NCBI GenBank assembly: GCA_033809015.1
Contig: JAPXMM010000120.1
Coordinates: 1 to 7,609, forward strand
Source of the DNA: DTU049 sp033809015
GTDB lineage: Bacteria; Bacteroidota; Bacteroidia; Bacteroidales; DTU049
DNA length: 7,609 nucleotides
Reading direction: 5' to 3'
Position 1 is the stretch's first letter, and the number at the start of each line of letters is the position of its first letter. Both the position numbers and the translations under genes were made by a program. Of the stretch, positions 1 through 6,744 are shown piece after piece. The notes beneath the pieces were generated by a model. That model was not told the DNA's origin, did not search any database, and saw nothing but the letters and a program-made list of their open reading frames with translations.

Positions 1-781
1 CTGCTACATTTACGCTATAAACAGCTAATCCTTTTATCTTACGAGGTACTAATACCTTTTTACTTGGTGATTCTTTCACTGCTTGCTCGAACTCATCATT
101 TGGCTTAAAACATATCAAATTTTTTTCTGATACTCTTTGCTTTAGCTCTTCTTTTAGCTGACTATTTTTAACTTTATCTTCCCCAGTGTGTTTGAAAAGC
201 AAATTACCCTCTCTATCTGTCATGACTAATACAGCTACATTGGGATGAACAGTATTCATAGCTTTCTCTTTTTCTTCTAAACTTTTGTATCTGCGTCCTT
301 TTTCTGAATATTGCAGCAATAGCTCGTCAGCTTCTGTTATACCAGAGAAATTAATCCCACCCTCTAATCCTTGAATAGCTGATAGAATTTTATGTCTCCA
401 TCTGAAACTTGTAGGCAAACTAATGCCAACTTCACTAGCACAAGCTCTTAAGCTTTTGCCTTCGAGCATGCATTTTAGATAATCTAACAGTAGAGGATAT
501 TTATGCATATGATAAACAAGCGATTTGGCAGTTTCTCGAAATTGGTATTTACAATTTTTACATTTATAGACTTGTCTGCCATTACGAACACCTGCTTTAG
601 TAACATGCTCACATCTACATCTGGGACAAATGGGAGCGGTAGATAGAATCTTTATTCTCTGATAGTCTAATGCTGTCAATCTATTCTCATTGAGGAATTG
701 GTAGAGATTATCCAGGAATTCACGTTTACCCTCTTTGGTCAGAGCCAGCATTTTTTCTATGTTTTCAGCTGTATATTCCAT
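1..781 (-). CDS. IS1595-family (ISXO2-like) transposase, C-terminus cut by left edge
   Basis: This is a DDE-type transposase that would excise and insert its own IS. The frame reads from an ATG at 781 down to base 1 without a stop (260 codons), so the C-terminus lies outside the window. Residues 1-45 form a short helical lead. Residues 52-77 form a zinc ribbon (C52-x2-C55 and C74-x2-C77, ending CPRC...YKCKNC), followed by a helix-turn-helix-like stretch around 105-131. The catalytic domain opens at GITEADELLLQYSEKGRR (147-164), which matches the EADE..SxKGxR signature of IS1595-type enzymes; D152 would be the first catalytic Asp. D230 (FKPNDEF) may be the second. The frame ends at VYSVNVA, where family members usually have their VNAYHSRLK block. 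Codon use is less AT-biased than in the other genes. Family assignment is by eye; the subgroup is uncertain. Confidence 0.87.
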   Translation of the reverse strand, partial: MEYTAENIEKMLALTKEGKREFLDNLYQFLNENRLTALDYQRIKILSTAPICPRCRCEHVTKAGVRNGRQVYKCKNCKYQFRETAKSLVYHMHKYPLLLDYLKCMLEGKSLRACASEVGISLPTSFRWRHKILSAIQGLEGGINFSGITEADELLLQYSEKGRRYKSLEEKEKAMNTVHPNVAVLVMTDREGNLLFKHTGEDKVKNSQLKEELKQRVSEKNLICFKPNDEFEQAVKESPSKKVLVPRKIKGLAVYSVNVA

Positions 782-853
782 AAAATTATGTTTTTTGTAA
801 AATTAATAAAAATATATAATACTTAATTTTAAACATAAATATTGTTTGTTCAA

Positions 854-893
854 GAAGGAGGTGAGAAAATTTAAAAATTTTCTCACCTCCTTC
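854..893. repeat. Perfect 40-bp palindrome with SD and anti-SD arms
   Basis: The arms GAAGGAGGTGAGAAAATTT (854-872) and its exact reverse complement (875-893) are separated by two A residues. Any transcript crossing it, in either direction, would fold into a long hairpin. One arm contains AAGGAGGTGA, the full Shine-Dalgarno consensus, and the other contains TCACCTCCTT, the 3' end of bacterial 16S rRNA. The palindrome lies between the presumed IS tip and the transposase start, 73 bp upstream of the ATG. Neither side has a T run, so it is not a canonical intrinsic terminator. It could still block outside transcription entering the transposase gene, or act as a folded DNA site for the transposase. 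Confidence 0.9.
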
Positions 894-916
894 CCTATTT
901 CAAGATGAGACACCCC
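893..916 (-). repeat. Putative right terminal inverted repeat of the IS
   Basis: Read on the minus strand, this is GGGGTGTCTCATCTTGAAAT followed by AGGG. The G-tipped start and position just outside the transposase leader fit an IS end. The partner repeat would be left of the window, so this cannot be tested here. Confidence 0.4.
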
Positions 917-1025
917 GTCCTCCTTCATTCCCCTTCAATATCATCTTTCCTCGTTTGCCAAGCTTTATTACATTAAAAATATATTTTATTCACTTATTAT
1001 TCAATCATAATTCATTAATTTTATG

Positions 1026-1033
1026 TATATTTG
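1026..1033 (+). promoter_or_regulatory. Bacteroidota -7 promoter element (TATATTTG) for the FtsB/DivIC-like gene
   Basis: TATATTTG matches TAnnTTTG exactly and ends 14 bases before the ATG at 1048. There is no convincing TTG at the -33 position. Its placement supports the ATG at 1048 over the in-frame TTG at 955, which would lie upstream of the promoter. Confidence 0.5.
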
Positions 1034-1047
1034 TTCAAAAATTTTTG

Positions 1048-1371
1048 ATGACTTGGAAGTATTTACTTAAACAATTAGATAAGTATAAATATATATTAGT
1101 GTTGATATTATTTTTAGTTTTCATCATTTTTTTAGATAATAACAATCTAATAAAATTAAGAAAGTATAAAAAAGAATTAAATACTGCTAAAGAGCAAAAT
1201 GAATTTTATAAACAAAAAATCAAAGAAGATTCATTAGAAATTCAAAAATTAAAACGTGATAAAGAGCAATTAGAACTGTATGCACGAAAGACATATTTTT
1301 TTAAAAAAGATAATGAAACTATATTTTTAATAGTAAAAGATACTAATCAAAAAGAAAATAATAATAAATAA
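1048..1371 (+). CDS. FtsB/DivIC-family septum formation initiator protein
   Basis: This 107-residue protein has the standard architecture of the family. A short cytoplasmic N-terminus (MTWKYLLKQLDKYKY) is followed by one membrane helix at about residues 16-29 (ILVLILFLVFIIFL). A charged coiled coil covers about 33-76, and a C-terminal motif reads LYARKTYFFKKDNETIFLI, close to the family's YAREK...KKxxE...I ending. Family members join FtsL and FtsQ/DivIB in the periplasmic part of the divisome and help activate septal wall synthesis. FtsB and DivIC cannot be told apart here. The frame is open back to a TTG at 955, but that extension is hydrophobic low-complexity sequence and precedes the likely promoter, so ATG 1048 is preferred. 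In many bacteria this gene sits beside enolase; here the upstream side is an IS, so any old neighbour has been separated or lies further left. Confidence 0.85.
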   Translation: MTWKYLLKQLDKYKYILVLILFLVFIIFLDNNNLIKLRKYKKELNTAKEQNEFYKQKIKEDSLEIQKLKRDKEQLELYARKTYFFKKDNETIFLIVKDTNQKENNNK

Positions 1372-1429
1372 TTTATTAAGATAAACGTTTAGATAATAAA
1401 TATATTTTCAACTCTAGCACTACTGCATT

Positions 1430-1476
1430 GGGAAATGATTTGTTAACAAAACATTTCCCCAACTAAGATTTTTTTT
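1430..1476 (+). terminator. Probable intrinsic terminator of the FtsB/DivIC-like gene
   Basis: GGGAAATGATTTGTT (1430-1444) pairs with AACAAAACATTTCCC (1445-1459), 14 of 15 positions matching and centred on GTTAAC. A run of eight T (1469-1476) follows after nine bases. It begins 59 bp after the stop codon. The gap before the T run is longer than ideal, so the call is probable rather than firm. Confidence 0.6.
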
Positions 1477-1714
1477 GTTTCTTTCTTTTTATAGTTAGAA
1501 AAGAAAGATTTTATCAGAATTATTTAAAACAAATTACACTCCTATAAAATCTTGCTTCGCTTATATATTCACAGTAATAATTTAGTTATAATTCAATGCA
1601 TAATTCGATTAAATTTTTTTATAAAATAAATATAATATTTTTCTCTTAATAGATATATAAATGTATTTTTTTTATAATATTTATCATATTACCACGTATT
1701 TTTAATATTTGTAA

Positions 1715-1722
1715 TACTTTTG
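1715..1722 (+). promoter_or_regulatory. -7 promoter element (TACTTTTG) of the receptor-DUF4249 operon
   Basis: TACTTTTG fits TAnnTTTG exactly and ends 27 bases before the receptor ATG, giving a leader of roughly 20 nt. No good TTG is found at -33, which may mean dependence on an activator or a weak promoter. Confidence 0.55.
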
Positions 1723-1749
1723 CATTCTTAAAATATTTAATAGAATATA

Positions 1750-4104
1750 ATGCATTTAAAGACTTTATTCATTTTTAATTTATTATTAATAAGTGCTTGG
1801 CTGACAGCACAAAACTATACAATATCTGGATATGTCAAAGATGCTAATAGTGGAGAGCAGATAATAGGAGCATATGTATATATCACTGATCCACTAAAAG
1901 GTACAACAACAAATCATTATGGTTTTTACTCACTTACTTTACCTAAAGGCTCTTACACATTTGAGGTTTCAGCTGTAGGATATGAAAAATGGACTCAACA
2001 AATTATATTAGATAAAAATTATGAAATAAATATCGAACTAAAAGAAAAAAATTACCTAATTGATCAAGTAGTTGTAACTGCTGAACGCTCAGATGCTAAT
2101 GTGCATGATGCAGAAATGGGTGTAGTGAAAATGCCTGTCGAAAGGATAAAAACAATTCCAGTTTTATTTGGTGAGGTAGATGTAATTAAAGCTATAGAGT
2201 TGACTCCAGGAGTATTAACTGTAGGAGAGGGTAGTAGCACATATTATGTACGCGGTGGTGGTCCAGATCAAAATTTGATTTTATTAGATGAGGCTCCAGT
2301 ATATAATGCTAATCATCTTATGGGATTTTTTTCAACATTTAATTCTGACGCTATTCAAAATTTAGAATTATATAAATCTGGGATACCAGCAAATTATGGT
2401 GGACGCATTTCATCTGTATTAGATATTTCGATGAAAGAAGGTAATATGCGAAAATATCAATTAGAAGGTGGGCTAGGACTCATATCTAGTAGAATAGCTG
2501 TACAAGGACCAATTAAAAAAGATACTGCTTCTTTCATAATAAGTGCACGACGTACCTATGCAGATATTGTAATGAAACCATTTATGAAAATACCTTTAGG
2601 TTATTATTTTTATGATATTAATGCTAAAGCTAATTACATAATTTCTCCTAAAGATCGCATATTTATTAGTGGATATTTTGGGCGAGATGTTTTTGACGTT
2701 AAAGTAGCTGATGATAATTTCTCTACAAATATAGATTGGGGTAATGCTACTCTCACTGCTAGATGGAATCATCTGTTTTCTCAAAAATTATTTTCTAATA
2801 CTACTTTTATTTATAGTGATTATAAATTTAATTTCGGGGCAGTACAGGAGCTATACAATGTTAAATTGAATACTTCTATTAGAGATTTTCAATTAAAATC
2901 GGATTTTGCGTATTTTCTAAAAAAAGGATGGAGCTTAAAATTTGGCGTTGACGGTATATATCATACTTTCACTCCATATAGTGCATCTTTTACTATGGAA
3001 AATAGTCCATACAATCTTGGTAATCCACCTAAATTACATGCTTGGGAAGCTGCTGGCTATTTACATACCGAAGGTGATATAAATAAATGGATTCGCATAT
3101 CTGCAGGTGTTAGATTTGGATATTATCAACAAATAGGACCATTTACTCGATATCTGTTTGATCCTATAACACTCACTAATACTGATAGCATAGTTTATGA
3201 TAAATTTAAAAAAATAACTGATTATTTTCAATTTGAGCCACGTTTTTTAGTAAGATTTAAATTGGATAGTACAAGTTCTATTAAGCTTTCTGCTACTCGT
3301 AATACACAATTTATTCATATGGTTTCTCCTGTAAACGTTACTTTACCGACGGATTTGTGGATTCCTAGTACTGATAGTGTAAAACCTCAAATTGGTTATC
3401 AATTATCATTAGGATATTTTCGTAATTTTCTTGATAACTCTATAGAGTTTAGTATAGAAGGTTATTATAAATGGCTATTTAATCAAATAGATTATAAAGA
3501 AGAGTCACTTTATGAGAATTATATACTTACTAATTTAGACAATAATTTTACATATGGCAAAGGTAGAGCTTACGGTATAGAGTTATTTTTACAAAAAAAA
3601 CATGGAACATTAACAGGATGGATAGGTTATAGCTATGGTAAAACTGAACGTGAATTTCCTAAAATTAACGATGGGAAACCTTTTCCAGCAAAATATGATC
3701 GTACTCACGATATAAGCATAGTTTTAACATATCGAATAAGTAATGCATTTAGTTTATCAGGTGTTTGGGTATTTGCCACTGGTAATACAGCTACAGTACC
3801 TGTTTCTAGATATTTTATAGAAGGTAATATTGTGACAGAATATAGTGATAGAAATGCTTATCGTTTACCATCATATCATAGAGCTGACATTAGCCTCACT
3901 TGGTATCCGCAACATAAGAAAAAATCAAGAAAAATCGAAGAAAGTTGGAATCTATCTATTTATAATGTTTATAACAGAAAAAATCCTTATGTTATTTATT
4001 TTGATATTAATGGTGATATGACACAAAATAATATGACTATCACTGCTAAACAACTTTCTCTCTTCCCTATTCTACCATCGATTACGTGGAATTTCAAATT
4101 TTAA
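1750..4104 (+). CDS. TonB-dependent outer-membrane receptor with N-terminal carboxypeptidase-regulatory-like domain
   Basis: This 784-residue outer-membrane protein would import a substrate using energy from TonB-ExbB-ExbD. A signal peptide covers residues 1-20 (cut near LTA-Q). A CarboxypepD_reg-like beta-sandwich spans about 22-100 (ISGYVKDANSGEQIIGAYV ... GFYSLTLPKGSYTFEVSAVGY). A linker with QVVVTAERSD (106-115) leads into the plug, about 120-230, with VRGGGPDQNLILLDEAPVYN at 166-185 and YGGRISSVLDI at 215-225. The rest is the beta-barrel, ending in NFKF with the terminal Phe needed for barrel assembly. It is shorter than SusC proteins (about 1000 residues) and its partner is a DUF4249 lipoprotein six bases downstream, not SusD, so it belongs to the smaller receptor type that travels with DUF4249. 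No clear TonB box is seen. The substrate cannot be read from the sequence. Confidence 0.95.
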   Translation: MHLKTLFIFNLLLISAWLTAQNYTISGYVKDANSGEQIIGAYVYITDPLKGTTTNHYGFYSLTLPKGSYTFEVSAVGYEKWTQQIILDKNYEINIELKEKNYLIDQVVVTAERSDANVHDAEMGVVKMPVERIKTIPVLFGEVDVIKAIELTPGVLTVGEGSSTYYVRGGGPDQNLILLDEAPVYNANHLMGFFSTFNSDAIQNLELYKSGIPANYGGRISSVLDISMKEGNMRKYQLEGGLGLISSRIAVQGPIKKDTASFIISARRTYADIVMKPFMKIPLGYYFYDINAKANYIISPKDRIFISGYFGRDVFDVKVADDNFSTNIDWGNATLTARWNHLFSQKLFSNTTFIYSDYKFNFGAVQELYNVKLNTSIRDFQLKSDFAYFLKKGWSLKFGVDGIYHTFTPYSASFTMENSPYNLGNPPKLHAWEAAGYLHTEGDINKWIRISAGVRFGYYQQIGPFTRYLFDPITLTNTDSIVYDKFKKITDYFQFEPRFLVRFKLDSTSSIKLSATRNTQFIHMVSPVNVTLPTDLWIPSTDSVKPQIGYQLSLGYFRNFLDNSIEFSIEGYYKWLFNQIDYKEESLYENYILTNLDNNFTYGKGRAYGIELFLQKKHGTLTGWIGYSYGKTEREFPKINDGKPFPAKYDRTHDISIVLTYRISNAFSLSGVWVFATGNTATVPVSRYFIEGNIVTEYSDRNAYRLPSYHRADISLTWYPQHKKKSRKIEESWNLSIYNVYNRKNPYVIYFDINGDMTQNNMTITAKQLSLFPILPSITWNFKF

Positions 4105-4110
4105 TGTATT

Positions 4111-4980
4111 ATGAGAATTTATAAATTATTTTTTCTTATTTTATTTATAACCTTTTCTTCATGCAGTAAGGAAATCGAGCTTGATCTACCAGAGCCAGAT
4201 AAAAAATATGTTGTAGAAGGTTACATAGAAAATGATAATTATCCTGTAATTGCTGTAACGCGTAATAGCAGCTATTTTGATCCTATAGATAGTGCTTATA
4301 TAATGAATTTATTCGTATTAGATGCCAAAGTGTATATCTCTAATGGAGAAAATGAAGTAGAATGTTTTTTATCTACAAATAATCTAATTAATGGTGTATG
4401 GCCATATTTATATTACACTACTAATCAAATGGTCGGAGAGCTAGATAAAATATATTCAATTAAAGTGATAATCGGCTCTGATACTATTACTGGAAGTGAT
4501 ACTATGCCTAAACAAGTTTTTTTAGATTCATTATGGTGCGAACCTATCAAGGATAATGATACACTAAAAGATTTATGGATATCATTAATAGATCCTCCAG
4601 AAAAAAATTTTTATCGTTTTTTTACTAAAAGACAATCGAGAGATAATTATTTTGTACCATCCGCATTATTTGTTTTAGATGATACATATTTTAATAATCA
4701 GTATTTTAAAGTTAATTTAGTTAGAGGTATAGAAAATATTTATAGTGATAGCACGTATCAAGATCCAGAATTAGGTAAATACAAGGTTGGAGATACAGTA
4801 ATAGTGAAAACAGCAAATATGACTAGACAACATTACAACTTTTGGAGAACAGCTGAACAAGAAATATATATCGGCAGCAGTCCATTCATTAATCCTGTAA
4901 GAATAAGACATACTGTAAAAGGTGGATTGGGTGTATTTGGTTGTTATGCTACCACTTATGATACAATAGTAATAAATTAA
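4111..4980 (+). CDS. DUF4249-family lipoprotein, partner of the upstream TonB-dependent receptor
   Basis: The protein has 289 residues with a lipoprotein signal: a hydrophobic stretch at 6-15, then the lipobox FSSC with the acylated Cys18. The next residues, SKEIELD, are acidic with a Lys, which resembles the surface-export signal of Bacteroidota lipoproteins, so exposure on the cell surface is likely. The mature protein starts with a typical DUF4249 pattern (YVVEGYIENDNYPVIAVTRNSSYFDP, about 33-58). A mid-domain KVIIGSDTITGSDTMP segment covers about 118-133. DUF4249 genes usually lie directly after a receptor like the one here, and the function of the family is not established. The six-base gap implies co-transcription. 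By analogy with SusC-SusD it may capture substrate or cap the receptor, but that is inference. The gene ends 2 bp from the convergent umuD-like gene. Confidence 0.88.
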   Translation: MRIYKLFFLILFITFSSCSKEIELDLPEPDKKYVVEGYIENDNYPVIAVTRNSSYFDPIDSAYIMNLFVLDAKVYISNGENEVECFLSTNNLINGVWPYLYYTTNQMVGELDKIYSIKVIIGSDTITGSDTMPKQVFLDSLWCEPIKDNDTLKDLWISLIDPPEKNFYRFFTKRQSRDNYFVPSALFVLDDTYFNNQYFKVNLVRGIENIYSDSTYQDPELGKYKVGDTVIVKTANMTRQHYNFWRTAEQEIYIGSSPFINPVRIRHTVKGGLGVFGCYATTYDTIVIN

Positions 4981-4982
4981 TA

Positions 4983-5432
4983 TTATAATACTTTATGAAT
5001 CACATAAGTTACAATTCCCCAAATTATAAAATCATTGTCTTCATTGATTTTAATAGGTTTATAAGATTCATTAGCAGGCATTAACCACAAATCATTATTT
5101 ATCTTTCTTAAAGTTTTCAGAGTAAATTCACCATCAATATAGCAAACAGCTTTAGCACCATCAAAAGGCATTAAAGATTTGTCTATTATTAATATATCAC
5201 CATCATAAATACCAACATCTTGCATAGAATTACCTTTTACTCTACCAAAAAAAGTAGCTGCTGGATGTTTAATCAATTCTCTATTAAGATCTAGACTTAG
5301 CTCCAAATATTCCTCTGCTGGCGAAGGAAAACCTGCACTAATACCATCAGCATATGGTAAAATTCTTTCTACTTCAAAATCAGATTTTAATATTTCAATA
5401 TTTTTATTGATTTTTATTGATTTTTTACTCAT
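4983..5432 (-). CDS. umuD: UmuD-like translesion polymerase subunit / S24 self-cleaving protease
   Basis: This 149-residue protein has no helix-turn-helix domain, so it fits UmuD rather than LexA. All features of the S24 autoprotease are visible: an Ala-Gly cleavage site at A33-G34 (GISAGFPSPAEEYLE), the nucleophile Ser69 (VKGNSMQDVGIYDGD) and the general base Lys106 (IDGEFTLKTL). A conserved tail PANESYKPIKI...GIVTYVIHKV ends the protein. In the known system RecA-ssDNA filaments stimulate self-cleavage, and cleaved UmuD dimers join UmuC to form DNA polymerase V for error-prone lesion bypass. UmuC normally follows umuD directly; here the next gene downstream is the convergent DUF4249 gene, so the partner must be elsewhere or absent. 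It lies 44 bp after rsmD on the same strand and may be read both from that operon and from its own promoter. Confidence 0.9.
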   Translation of the reverse strand: MSKKSIKINKNIEILKSDFEVERILPYADGISAGFPSPAEEYLELSLDLNRELIKHPAATFFGRVKGNSMQDVGIYDGDILIIDKSLMPFDGAKAVCYIDGEFTLKTLRKINNDLWLMPANESYKPIKINEDNDFIIWGIVTYVIHKVL

Positions 5433-5438
5433 AATATA

Positions 5439-5477
5439 ATAAATTATACTATTCTACCTAAAAAACAAAAATAGTAT
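5439..5477 (-). promoter_or_regulatory. Possible umuD promoter with overlapping inverted-repeat operator
   Basis: On the minus strand TTTG (5469-5466) is followed after 19 bases by TAATTTAT (5446-5439), a weak version of the TAnnTTTG element. ATACTATT (5446-5453, plus strand) and AATAGTAT (5470-5477) form a perfect 8-bp inverted repeat with a 16-bp spacer that brackets the gap between the two elements. A shorter repeat, TATAAT-AA-ATTATA, lies at 5435-5448. The position suits a repressor site for a damage-inducible gene, but such AT-rich repeats can arise by chance. Confidence 0.3.
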
Positions 5478-6007
5478 TATTTAAAAAAAGAAAAATTAAC
5501 TTTCCCATAAGATCTATGATCAATCAACCTTTTATGATCACTGAATGAAAGCTTACGACCGTGCTCTAATATTAGTATGCCATCGTCATTTAATAAATTA
5601 TTATCAAAAATAAGATCAGGAATTTTATTAATATTTTCTAAATTATATGGTGGATCAGCAAAAATAATATCAAATTTTTCTTTACAATGTTGAATGTAAT
5701 AAAAGGCATCTAATTGAAAAATAGAAATGGATTTTAAATTAATTTTTTTAATATTATTTTGAATAAAATTGTACCAAAAATCATTCTTTTCTATAGCAAT
5801 AATCTTGTTTGCCCCACGAGAAGCAAATTCGTAAGAAATATTTCCACTTCCGCTAAAAATATCTAAAACATCTATACCTTGAAAATCAGTATAATATCTT
5901 AAAATATTAAATAATGCTTCTTTAGCAAAATCTGTAGTCGGACTAATATCGATTTTGCTAGGTAGAATAATTTGTCTTTTTTTATGTGAACCGTCTATAA
6001 TTCGCAT
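5477..6007 (-). CDS. rsmD: 16S rRNA (guanine(966)-N2)-methyltransferase RsmD
   Basis: This 176-residue SAM-dependent enzyme methylates the exocyclic N2 of G966 (E. coli numbering) in 16S rRNA, in the small subunit near the P site. The N-terminus MRIIDGSHKKRQI leads into PTTDFAKEALFNIL (23-36), the family's substrate-side motif; the usual Arg before PT is a Ser here. SAM-binding motif I is VLDIFSGSGNISYEFASRGA (47-66), with the acidic residue E73 (IAIEKN) after the second strand. The catalytic DPPY of amino-methyltransferases is at 118-121 (IIFADPPYN). The length is close to the family norm of about 180-190. The start codon lies inside the DUF3822 gene (13-bp overlap), so the two are probably translationally coupled. 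Confidence 0.95.
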   Translation of the reverse strand: MRIIDGSHKKRQIILPSKIDISPTTDFAKEALFNILRYYTDFQGIDVLDIFSGSGNISYEFASRGANKIIAIEKNDFWYNFIQNNIKKINLKSISIFQLDAFYYIQHCKEKFDIIFADPPYNLENINKIPDLIFDNNLLNDDGILILEHGRKLSFSDHKRLIDHRSYGKVNFSFFK

Positions 6008-6744
6008 AGCTCATAACTAGAAATAAAAAAATGAGAGTATTCTTCTAAAAAATTATCTCCAACAGATAAAAAATTAATAGTTTTAAAAAATGGATCCAGC
6101 TTATTTAATAATAATGAATCTGAAGTAATAGCACCAGAAATAAATAGTGGTAAATCTAAACTTTCAGTATCAGTCAAATTAATTGTACTAGTTATATAAT
6201 ACAAAAGATCCATTGGAGTATTGTATTCCATTAAATTATAAAATAATAATTTCTGTTGAGAAATAATAGCAATTAAAGAGATGCCTGACCTCACATCAAT
6301 AAATACACCGTCTATATTTTTTTTTAAAATAAATTTAAGCCATAGATATTCATGAGAGGTGTAAGGATATAGATTTATTTTTTCAGGAATAGAAATTTTT
6401 TTATTTAACATCACAGCATTTAATTCTGGTAGTGCATTAATTTGTACATTGTCAGGATTTTCCCAACCTAAAATTTGAACAAAATCACTTTTAGAATATT
6501 TCAATAAAAAATCATTTGGCAAAATTGTACTCTGCTCAGAAGCAATTATAAAATTAAAATGAGGATAATTGGCAATTTCATTCTCAAAAAAACCATTAAA
6601 CGATTCCCAAGGGAGAGAACAAATCTTAATAGGAGTCTTGTTAGCAAAAAAAATAATATAAGCCCCTTCAGTGAAGAGGCTTACACTAGCATTATTTATT
6701 TCTAAATCAAAATTTAAAATTTTTTCGAAATTTTTTACACTCAT
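5995..6744 (-). CDS. DUF3822-family protein, predicted ASKHA-fold
   Basis: The 249-residue protein resembles DUF3822, a Bacteroidota family typically encoded directly upstream of rsmD, as here. It has no signal peptide or membrane helix. Residues about 138-176 (WLKFILKKNIDGVFIDVRSG...LLFYNLMEYNTP) carry the strand-turn FIDVRSG that resembles a phosphate-binding loop of actin-like folds. LPLFISGAI (about 198-206) resembles the second glycine-bearing motif, after which the protein continues for about 40 residues. Enzymatic activity is unproven for the family. ATG at 6744 shares its A with the TAA of the upstream gene (TAATG), so this start is preferred to the in-frame TTG nine bases upstream. 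Its conserved pairing with rsmD suggests a role connected to ribosomes or translation, which is inference only. Confidence 0.82.
   Translation of the reverse strand: MSVKNFEKILNFDLEINNASVSLFTEGAYIIFFANKTPIKICSLPWESFNGFFENEIANYPHFNFIIASEQSTILPNDFLLKYSKSDFVQILGWENPDNVQINALPELNAVMLNKKISIPEKINLYPYTSHEYLWLKFILKKNIDGVFIDVRSGISLIAIISQQKLLFYNLMEYNTPMDLLYYITSTINLTDTESLDLPLFISGAITSDSLLLNKLDPFFKTINFLSVGDNFLEEYSHFFISSYELCEL

Larger units (their letters stand above)
1..916 (-). mobile_element. Right part of an IS1595-type insertion sequence
   Basis: The segment holds the transposase gene (5' end at 781) plus about 135 bp of upstream non-coding DNA. Read inward on the minus strand from 916, the sequence starts GGGGTGTCTCATCTTG, which looks like an IS terminal repeat with a run of G at its tip. 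The left end is outside the window, so neither the matching repeat nor a target duplication can be confirmed. If the tip is at 916, the 8-bp duplication usual for this family would be GTCCTCCT (917-924). The G+C content is clearly higher than in the flanking host genes. The boundary is an inference; a C/T-rich stretch continues to about 957 and could also belong to the element. Confidence 0.6.
1372..1749. other. 378-bp gene-free region between the divisome gene and the receptor operon
   Basis: I see no coding potential. It holds the terminator-like hairpin at 1430-1476. A second possible stem pairs CTTTCTTTT (1481-1489) with AAAAGAAAG (1499-1507). A longer-range 10-bp inverted repeat pairs AAGATTTTAT (1505-1514) with ATAAAATCTT (1544-1553); it overlaps the right arm of the previous stem, so the two would be alternative folds. 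The rest, about 1560-1749, is A/T-rich promoter-type DNA ending in the TACTTTTG element. In DNA this AT-rich, short inverted repeats are often chance. Confidence 0.6.

Noticed and set aside
955..1047. TTG-initiated N-terminal extension of the FtsB/DivIC-like protein
   Set aside because: The extra 31 residues are low-complexity and hydrophobic, precede the TATATTTG element, and are not part of the family architecture, which fits from ATG 1048.
2596..2784. 62-codon minus-strand open frame inside the receptor gene
   Set aside because: It lies wholly within the well-supported TonB-dependent receptor, has no promoter or recognisable motif, and is a shadow of the real frame.
1750..4980. SusC/SusD polysaccharide utilisation locus
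   Set aside because: The receptor is too short for SusC, the partner is DUF4249 and not SusD, and there are no glycoside hydrolases or hybrid regulators nearby.
5401..5420. Tandem 10-bp repeat TTTTTATTGA x2 at the 5' end of umuD
   Set aside because: It encodes the Lys/Ile/Asn-rich N-terminus in very AT-rich DNA; two copies in coding sequence are not enough to call a functional repeat.
4983..5432. LexA or phage CI-type repressor
   Set aside because: The protein has the S24 protease domain but no N-terminal DNA-binding helix-turn-helix; only about 33 residues precede the cleavage site.
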